NCBI RefSeq assembly: GCF_031583145.1
Contig: NZ_CP134050.1
Location: 2,927,501 to 2,991,500, forward strand
From: Brevibacillus brevis
GTDB taxonomy: Bacteria > Bacillota > Bacilli > Brevibacillales > Brevibacillaceae
DNA length: 64,000 bases
Reading direction: 5' to 3'
A program made the position numbers and the translations under genes. Under the pieces are notes generated by a model. The model was not told the DNA's origin and made no database searches. It saw only the letters and a program-made list of their open reading frames with translations. Shown piece by piece: positions 59,019-64,000 of this stretch. Numbering within the stretch: position 1 is the first letter of the stretch; every line of letters starts with the position of its first letter.

Positions 59019-60044
59019 GTGCGTCCGTTGTTTCACCAGACCTCGTGGAAAACAGCAGGGTTGGTGTTTGGTTTCCTGCTTCTGATCGTTTGCTTTCTGC
59101 TCAGCATCGCCCTCGGCTCGACGCCGATCGGCTTTCTGACGACGGTGGAGTCATTCATCCATTTCGATCCATCATCGACTGACCATGTCATCATCCTCAC
59201 CACCAGACTTCCACGCGCCATCTTTGCCATGCTGATCGGGGCGAATCTGGCGGTAGCGGGGGCACTCATGCAGGCGTTGACGCGCAATCCGCTGGCCTCG
59301 CCGAGCATTTTCGGGATCAATGCAGGGGCCGTCTTCTTTGTTGTCTTGGCCCTGGCTTTCCTGCCGATCACCTCACTGGACCAGCTCGTCTGGGTTGCCT
59401 TTGCGGGGGCAGCCGTCGCCGCGATGGCCGTCTACTTCCTCGGTTCGCTGGGCAGGGACGGGTTGACTCCTGTCAAGGTCGTATTGGCCGGGGCAGCGAT
59501 GTCGGCCTTGTTTTCTTCGTTTACCCAAGGCATGCTGGTGCTGGATGAAGCCGGCTTGCAGAGCGTCCTGTTCTGGCTGGCCGGGTCGATTGCGGGCAAA
59601 GCGACAGAAGGGATTGTTCCCGTGCTCCCATACATGCTGCTCGCCGGGGTCTGCGCGCAGGCGCTGGCTCAGCCAGTGAACATCCTCACGTCCGGAGAGG
59701 ATGTAGCCAAAGGGTTGGGGCAGCGAACCTTCGCGGTGAAGGTACTCGTCGCCATCACCGTTGTTTTGCTTGCTGGCAGCTCGGTGGCCGTGGCGGGATC
59801 CATTGGCTTTGTCGGTCTCGTCATTCCGCATATTTCCCGCTTCTTCGTCGGAGTCGACTATCGCTGGATCATCCCTTATAGCGCGATACTCGGTGCCATA
59901 TTGCTGCTGCTCGCGGACATCGCGGCGCGTTTTTTGATCATGCCGGGCGAAGTGCCGATCGGAGTGATGACGGCGGTGATCGGGGCGCCGTTCTTTGTCT
60001 GGATCGCACGGAACGGGTTTCACTCGAAAGGGGTCTCGTCATGA
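59019..60044 (+). CDS. Iron-siderophore ABC transporter permease (FecC/BtuC family)
   Basis: This 341-residue permease has about nine or ten membrane helices and the FecCD blocks RLPRAIFAMLIGANLAVAGA, TRNPLASPSIFGINAGA and GSIGFVGLVIPHISRF. GTG 59019 lies 5 nt after AAAGGAGGG; GTG 59013 overlaps the ribosome site. It pairs with the next gene's product. Its TGA overlaps the next ATG. Confidence 0.92.
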   Translation: MRPLFHQTSWKTAGLVFGFLLLIVCFLLSIALGSTPIGFLTTVESFIHFDPSSTDHVIILTTRLPRAIFAMLIGANLAVAGALMQALTRNPLASPSIFGINAGAVFFVVLALAFLPITSLDQLVWVAFAGAAVAAMAVYFLGSLGRDGLTPVKVVLAGAAMSALFSSFTQGMLVLDEAGLQSVLFWLAGSIAGKATEGIVPVLPYMLLAGVCAQALAQPVNILTSGEDVAKGLGQRTFAVKVLVAITVVLLAGSSVAVAGSIGFVGLVIPHISRFFVGVDYRWIIPYSAILGAILLLLADIAARFLIMPGEVPIGVMTAVIGAPFFVWIARNGFHSKGVSS

Positions 60045-61081
60045 ATCAACTGCTTACGTACCGTAGCAAAACAGGACTGGTTTCGTTCCTGGTGCAAAAG
60101 CGAACCGTCGTTGTGCTTGCTGCCCTGATCCTTTTCACCATTGTCTTCGTCATCTGGAGCATCGGGGTGGGCAACAAAGGAATCGCACCAATCGACGTGA
60201 TCAAGGCGCTGGCAGGACGGGGGACTGCCGAGCACGCGATGGTGATCCATACCCTCCGGCTTCCGAGAATTCTGTTGGCGCTGTTGGTCGGAGCGGCTCT
60301 TGCTGTGTCCGGCTTGCTTTTGCAAGGGATGATCCGCAATCCGCTCGCGTCGCCGGATATCGTAGGAATCACAGGGGGAGCGACGATTGCCGCGGTTGCC
60401 TTTATTACGTATCTCGCCGGCACTGTCAGCATCCGCTGGCTTCCGGTTGCCGCCTTTTTGGGCGGTGCATTGGTGTCCTTCCTCATCTATGTGCTGGCCT
60501 GGAACAAAGGAGTCACCCCAACGCGGCTCGTCTTGATCGGTATCGGCTTTTCGGCGGCGACCGGTTCCTTGTCGATGTTCATGCTGATTCTCAGTCCGGC
60601 CCAAGCTGCGAGTCGCGCATACATCTGGCTTACGGGAAGCATTTACGGAGCCTCCTGGGAAAACGTGTATACGCTGCTTCCATGGGTGGCCGCATTCATT
60701 CCGCTCGCATTCGTCTTTGCCCGCAATGTCAACGTCCAGGAGCTCGGGGACGATCTCGCCAAAGGGTTGGGGGCATCCGTACAGCGGCATCGCTTTCTGC
60801 TGCTGCTGTTTAGCGTCGCGCTGGCTGGTTCGGCGGTAGCTGTCGCAGGGGCAGTGGGATTTGTCGGTCTGCTCGCACCGCATATTGCGAGAAAGCTGGT
60901 CGGCCGGTCCTTTGCCGCCCTGATCCCGGTGGCTGCGCTGGTCGGCAGCCTCATGCTCGTCATGGCTGATACGCTGGGCAGGACAGCGTTTCTGCCTCTT
61001 GATGTTCCCGCAGGCGTCTTTACGGCGGGAGTAGGCGCACCGTTTTTCATATATTTGCTGTATCGCAATCGGAATCGTTGA
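60041..61081 (+). CDS. Iron-siderophore ABC transporter permease (FecD/BtuC family)
   Basis: The 346-residue permease has the blocks RLPRILLALLVGAALAVSGL, GMIRNPLASPDIVGITGGA and GAVGFVGLLAPHIARKLVG. ATG 60041 overlaps the preceding stop. It is the last gene of the siderophore locus. No ATPase gene follows; a Nudix hydrolase with its own leader begins 93 nt later. The energy-coupling ATPase (CbrD/FecE/YusV type) is therefore encoded elsewhere. Confidence 0.92.
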   Translation: MNQLLTYRSKTGLVSFLVQKRTVVVLAALILFTIVFVIWSIGVGNKGIAPIDVIKALAGRGTAEHAMVIHTLRLPRILLALLVGAALAVSGLLLQGMIRNPLASPDIVGITGGATIAAVAFITYLAGTVSIRWLPVAAFLGGALVSFLIYVLAWNKGVTPTRLVLIGIGFSAATGSLSMFMLILSPAQAASRAYIWLTGSIYGASWENVYTLLPWVAAFIPLAFVFARNVNVQELGDDLAKGLGASVQRHRFLLLLFSVALAGSAVAVAGAVGFVGLLAPHIARKLVGRSFAALIPVAALVGSLMLVMADTLGRTAFLPLDVPAGVFTAGVGAPFFIYLLYRNRNR

Positions 61082-61174
61082 ACATTTCCCCGTATCTCTT
61101 TCCTACCGAAATCTGCTATCATTTTCTTGGAACAAGACAACAGCAGATCGAGAAGATAGAAGGATGGATGAAAC

Positions 61175-61732
61175 ATGGCAGTGAACTTCTGCGTATCATG
61201 CGGTCATTCGATGGAGACCCGCATGATTGACGGTGTGGAGCGGAGAGCATGTCCGTCCTGCGGCAACGTCCATTGGGGAAATTACAGTGTCGGAGTGGGA
61301 GCGCTCGTATTCAAGGACCAGAAAATGCTGCTCGTACGAAGGGCGCAAGAACCGGGCAAGGGAAAGTGGACCAATCCGGGAGGGTACATCGAACAATTGG
61401 AGCCCATCGAGGAGACCGTCGCACGGGAAGTGTGGGAGGAGACGGGAGTCCGGGCGGAGGTCAGAAGCATCGTGGCGCTGCGGGATCAACCAAGAGCGGT
61501 TCACAACGTATACATCGCGTTCGAAATGGAATACATCGAGGGCGAGCCGAAGCCGGATGAGAGAGAAGTCGATCAAGCGGGATTTTTCTCCCTGGAGGAA
61601 ATGCAGGACATGGACGTGGCCAGTTTTACCCGTTGGCTGATCGATGTCGCTCTCCATGCGAAAGAAGGAGGGCTTGCCATCGATCGGAAGGCGACGGGCC
61701 AGGGCAGTGGGGATGTCTATTTCAGGCTGTGA
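61175..61732 (+). CDS. Nudix hydrolase with N-terminal zinc ribbon
   Basis: This 185-residue Nudix enzyme has a zinc ribbon at the N terminus (CVSCGHSM then CPSCGN) as in NADH pyrophosphatase. The Nudix box GYIEQLEPIEETVAREVWEE and following TG is complete (residues ~70-91), including the catalytic RE..EE core. It hydrolyses a nucleoside diphosphate derivative; the exact substrate is not determined. ATG follows AGAAGGATGG. A thioesterase gene follows 37 nt later and may be co-transcribed. Confidence 0.88.
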   Translation: MAVNFCVSCGHSMETRMIDGVERRACPSCGNVHWGNYSVGVGALVFKDQKMLLVRRAQEPGKGKWTNPGGYIEQLEPIEETVAREVWEETGVRAEVRSIVALRDQPRAVHNVYIAFEMEYIEGEPKPDEREVDQAGFFSLEEMQDMDVASFTRWLIDVALHAKEGGLAIDRKATGQGSGDVYFRL

Positions 61733-61769
61733 CGTTGTCCTCTTTCATAATGAATAGGGAGGAATACAT

Positions 61770-62141
61770 ATGACAACCACTCCACATGAAATCGTCGTTC
61801 AGGAGGACGCGGTCCGCGGCGGCCATGTGAACAACGTCAAGTACTTGGAGTTTCTGGAGCGCGCCCGCCAGCCCTGGTACCAGGCTTTCGGACAGGTGGG
61901 CATCCGCTCGTTTATGGCCCATCTGAGCGCCTCGTACAAAAAAGAAGCGTTTCTCGGCGACCGTTTGCAGGTGCATACCGCTTTGATCCGTGTAGGAAAT
62001 ACGAGCTTCGTTCTCCAGCATACGATCGTCAACCAGAATGAAGAGCTCGTATTGGAAGCGGAGGCGACGCTCGTTTCCATCGATGCAAAAACCGGAGAAA
62101 AAATTCGCGTCCCGGATGAGATACGCCGGCTAGCGAGGTAA
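61770..62141 (+). CDS. Acyl-CoA thioesterase family protein (hot-dog fold)
   Basis: The 123-residue 4HBT-type hot-dog-fold protein has RGGHVNNVKYLEFLERAR, where the Asp of classical 4HBT thioesterases is replaced by Gly-His. The length is that of a single hot-dog domain. It probably hydrolyses an acyl-CoA. ATG follows GGGAGG. A hairpin follows. Confidence 0.82.
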   Translation: MTTTPHEIVVQEDAVRGGHVNNVKYLEFLERARQPWYQAFGQVGIRSFMAHLSASYKKEAFLGDRLQVHTALIRVGNTSFVLQHTIVNQNEELVLEAEATLVSIDAKTGEKIRVPDEIRRLAR

Positions 62142-62155
62142 AAACGCAGATCAAC

Positions 62156-62194
62156 CCCCGTGTGTTTCGGTAGAGCCCGACATGACACGGGGGC
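62156..62194. terminator. Hairpin between convergent genes
   Basis: CCCCCGTG (62156-62163) pairs with CACGGGGG (62187-62194) with a 23-nt loop. Only CATTTG follows, so it is a weak terminator. Confidence 0.55.
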
Positions 62195-62243
62195 ATTTGT
62201 ATGTGCAGGGAGGACCGATGAACCATTGATGCAGCTGGGTGGG

Positions 62244-62990
62244 CTACGGAAGCAGGTTCTCTTCCCACGGTTGGCTTTCGTCTAAGCCCTCCGCTTTCGT
62301 CATGCGAATGAGACGGTATAAATAGGCGATACCCCGAATCTGGGATGCATTGACTTTATCGAGAAACGCGAGGATATTTGCGGCAAGCTCCTGGATTTGC
62401 GGGATATCGGTTTGTTCCGCTGCAGCTATGGATTGCTTGAGCTTCACGGTGGTCTCGGAATAGACGGCGCTTTGCAAGACTTGCAGCAACCGGATGACAA
62501 ACAGATGAGGAGTTCGGTATCGCCTGTACTCATTCGCGGGATCTCGCTGCACGGCGAGAAGGCCAGCCTTTTCCCAGTAACGAATGGCGGACTTGGGAAC
62601 TCCTGTGCGTGCGGCTGCTTCCCTGATCGTGAGCCACTCTTCTGCTTCAGAAGCCCCGTTGGCGCTCGCATACCGCTCCATTTCCCGGACCAGCTGTACC
62701 AGCTTCCCTTTTCCCTCGTACAACGACACTTCCTTTTCCTTGACGATCCACAACGCTTCATGCAGCTTGTCTTCGCGTAGTCGATGCAGCGCCTCGGTCG
62801 TCACTTCCATGCCAAAAGCCGGGGACATGGCTTGAATACATGCCAAGTAAGCCTCGTGTATCTCCGTAAACATCCGGTAGCCGTTTACCCCTCGCTCTGC
62901 GGGAGGGATCAATCCCTTGGCTTCGTAATTTCGCAGGGTGCTGGGGCTTATCATAAATTTCGCTGCGATTTTTTGCGGATAGCAAGTCAA
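62244..62990 (-). CDS. MerR family regulator with two MerR-type DNA-binding domains
   Basis: This 248-residue protein has one MerR-like winged helix at the N terminus (KFMISPSTLRNYEAKGLIPP) and a second, clearer one in the middle (REAAARTGVPKSAIRYWEKA then GLLAVQRDPANEYRRYR, residues ~119-160). The second is followed by a helical effector/dimerisation tail. Tandem MerR domains in one chain are unusual. The start is TTG at 62990, with GGAAGGG upstream. It is convergent to the thioesterase. Its target genes are unknown. Confidence 0.82.
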   Translation of the reverse strand: MTCYPQKIAAKFMISPSTLRNYEAKGLIPPAERGVNGYRMFTEIHEAYLACIQAMSPAFGMEVTTEALHRLREDKLHEALWIVKEKEVSLYEGKGKLVQLVREMERYASANGASEAEEWLTIREAAARTGVPKSAIRYWEKAGLLAVQRDPANEYRRYRTPHLFVIRLLQVLQSAVYSETTVKLKQSIAAAEQTDIPQIQELAANILAFLDKVNASQIRGIAYLYRLIRMTKAEGLDESQPWEENLLP

Positions 62991-63157
62991 CGCTCCATCT
63001 TTCCCTTCCTGGTCATCCCATTATCAGTAAAGCTTACACTTGATTATAAGCTTTTGCAGAAATCTCGCCTAGTTTGTTCGCCAAAAAGCCGATAACCTTC
63101 CAATTGGCTTGCATGTTATACAATAAAGTGGCAGGTAAAAATTGGAGGTGCGTATTT

Positions 63158-63646
63158 GTGAAAGAACATTTCCCGACTTTCTCGCAAGACATGACCATCG
63201 AGGAAATTGGCGAAGCTGGTAACCGCTATATTGCTTTGCAATGGAGAGCGTTGTATGGGTCTATGCACAAACAACTGACGGCAGCCTTTCGCGAGATCGA
63301 GGACGCTGCCTACGGTCTCTATTTGGATCAGCTGATGCCTGTGCTGTTCGAGCGGCTGGAGGAAGCTGGCTTCGGCGTGATGGAAGAGACCGAGAAACAT
63401 GACTTCGTGATCGGCAAATGCCTGGTTTTCCGAAACTCGCTGGAAAAATGGGGTGCGGAAGACAACCGATCCAGAGTGTTCTGGAATGTGATCCAAAATC
63501 CACAAGGCCAACCGCTCGGGACGCTGTTTACGGACATTCCCCACTCTCATCTGAAGTTCGATATTCCGTCGCCGCCGGTGCTGTACACATTGCGCGAGAG
63601 TGATCGGGAGCAGATCGTACAAGGAATTCGGCGTATCAAGGAATAA
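63158..63646 (+). CDS. Conserved hypothetical protein, 162 residues
   Basis: This is a soluble protein without recognised motifs. The first part is helical and acidic (DMTIEEIGEAGNRYIALQWR), and the C-terminal half has strand-rich stretches (SRVFWNVIQNPQGQPLGTLF). GTG 63158 follows TGGAGGTG; an in-frame ATG at 63074 would give an unlikely N terminus and no ribosome site. It lies alone between the divergent MerR gene and a terminator. Its function is not known. Confidence 0.65.
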   Translation: MKEHFPTFSQDMTIEEIGEAGNRYIALQWRALYGSMHKQLTAAFREIEDAAYGLYLDQLMPVLFERLEEAGFGVMEETEKHDFVIGKCLVFRNSLEKWGAEDNRSRVFWNVIQNPQGQPLGTLFTDIPHSHLKFDIPSPPVLYTLRESDREQIVQGIRRIKE

Positions 63647-63700
63647 TTGGTCACATAGGCTTACTGCGAACGGGCAACGTCTGGTAGACGATGTGTAGAA

Positions 63701-63732
63701 AGGTTGCCAATATTTGATTTGGCAGCCTTTTG
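63701..63732 (+). terminator. Intrinsic terminator after the hypothetical gene
   Basis: AGGTTGCCAA pairs with TTGGCAGCCT (one G-T pair) and is followed by TTTGCTTT. Confidence 0.72.
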
Positions 63733-63824
63733 CTTTCGGACTATATCCAAAAAAGGAAAAAGGGAAATCTTGTGAAATGGTTAAGAGGAAGAAACAAGCA
63801 GTCCAAAGCGAGAGGAGCAATTCC

Positions 63825-64000
63825 ATGTTGAAAGACAGGAAAATAATCGTGACTGGCGCCGCTTCCGGAATCGGTAAAGAAATAGTCAAGCAGTGCTTAC
63901 AGGAAGGCGCTTCCGTCATTGCCTGCGACATTCAGGAAGAGTCCATCCGCGAATTACAACGGTCAATGGATTCCCATCATGCGCTACATACCTATCGGCT
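63825..64000 (+). CDS. Short-chain dehydrogenase/reductase, 5' part (3' truncated by window)
   Basis: The gene starts at ATG 63825 behind GAGGAG and runs off the window end. The 58 visible residues show the SDR nucleotide-binding motif TGAASGIG (residues ~10-17) and ACDIQEESI after the second strand, where the acidic residue suggests NAD preference. The active-site YxxxK region lies outside the window, so the substrate cannot be guessed. Confidence 0.88.
   Translation, partial: MLKDRKIIVTGAASGIGKEIVKQCLQEGASVIACDIQEESIRELQRSMDSHHALHTYR

Noticed and set aside
45893-61081. Assignment as petrobactin or bacillibactin locus
   Set aside because: No 3,4-dihydroxybenzoate genes (AsbF/AsbC-E) and no NRPS (DhbF) are present; three NIS synthetases with a diaminobutyrate aminotransferase fit carboxylate types better.
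1-64000. CRISPR arrays, tRNA/rRNA genes, intact insertion sequences or prophage genes
   Set aside because: No regularly spaced repeats, no tRNA cloverleaf with CCA-type ends, no transposase or phage structural proteins were recognised in either strand.

Overview
The window looks like the chromosome of an aerobic, spore-forming Bacillales bacterium, most likely Brevibacillus or a close relative. This is inferred from AGGAGG-type ribosome sites with frequent GTG/TTG starts, intrinsic terminators with U-runs, a moderately high GC content, and gene content typical of that group: GltC/GltB, NanE/ROK, an AraC/binding-protein fusion regulator and a Vgb-type lyase. No rRNA, tRNA, CRISPR array, intact transposon or prophage was seen. 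Most genes lie on the + strand in short operons that end in clear hairpin terminators.

Layout: (1) 1-5300: the 3' end of accC, a streptogramin B lyase, a small membrane protein, an MBL hydrolase and a zinc alcohol dehydrogenase. (2) 5760-12495: an acyl-CoA degradation cluster (citryl-CoA lyase-like protein, enoyl-CoA hydratase, acyl-CoA dehydrogenase, nitronate monooxygenase, MBL protein, SCP-x-type thiolase, DUF35 partner). (3) 12548-16635: a PrmC-like methyltransferase, a cysteine-desulfurase-like protein, a DedA protein, a K+-channel-like protein and a frame-broken small gene. (4) 16636-23217: an IclR regulator and a second acyl-CoA operon (two tandem acyl-CoA dehydrogenases, enoyl-CoA hydratase, CaiB-type CoA-transferase), then a beta-lactamase-fold hydrolase. 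(5) 23372-24532: an acetyltransferase and two tiny membrane/coiled-coil proteins. (6) 24771-30349: an RpiR-NanE-ROK kinase-ABC sugar importer operon for an N-acetylmannosamine-type sugar. (7) 30430-32430: LysE exporter, XRE-cupin regulator, YjjG-type phosphatase. (8) 32441-39374: an RNA-repair island (RlaP-like nucleotidyltransferase, Hen1, Pnkp) with two WYL regulators transcribed divergently. (9) 39453-45099: gltC and gltB, with a readable promoter and activator palindrome. (10) 45265-61081: a Fur-controlled NIS-siderophore locus. (11) 61175-64000: Nudix hydrolase, thioesterase, tandem-MerR regulator, a hypothetical protein and the start of an SDR gene.

The most interesting region is the siderophore locus. 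It has the order diaminobutyrate aminotransferase, NIS synthetase, MFS exporter, NIS synthetase, NIS synthetase, RraA/HMG-aldolase-like protein, AraC-binding-protein regulator, NtaA-type flavin monooxygenase, then Fe-siderophore binding protein and two permeases. The order resembles the achromobactin (acs/cbr) and staphyloferrin B (sbn) loci. It differs in lacking a PLP decarboxylase and the HpcH-type citrate synthase (SbnG/AcsB), and it carries an RraA-family protein in the equivalent position plus an aminopolycarboxylate-monooxygenase relative. Three Fur-box-like palindromes mark it as iron-regulated. It may make a carboxylate siderophore with an altered backbone; this is inference.

The second notable system is the RNA-repair island. 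Hen1 and Pnkp have readable active-site motifs and are joined by a 4-nt overlap. The two WYL regulators on the opposite strand suggest damage-induced control. A further oddity is a pair of similar leader-like sequences near 4086 and 16198, each ending in a short peptide ORF next to a downstream gene.
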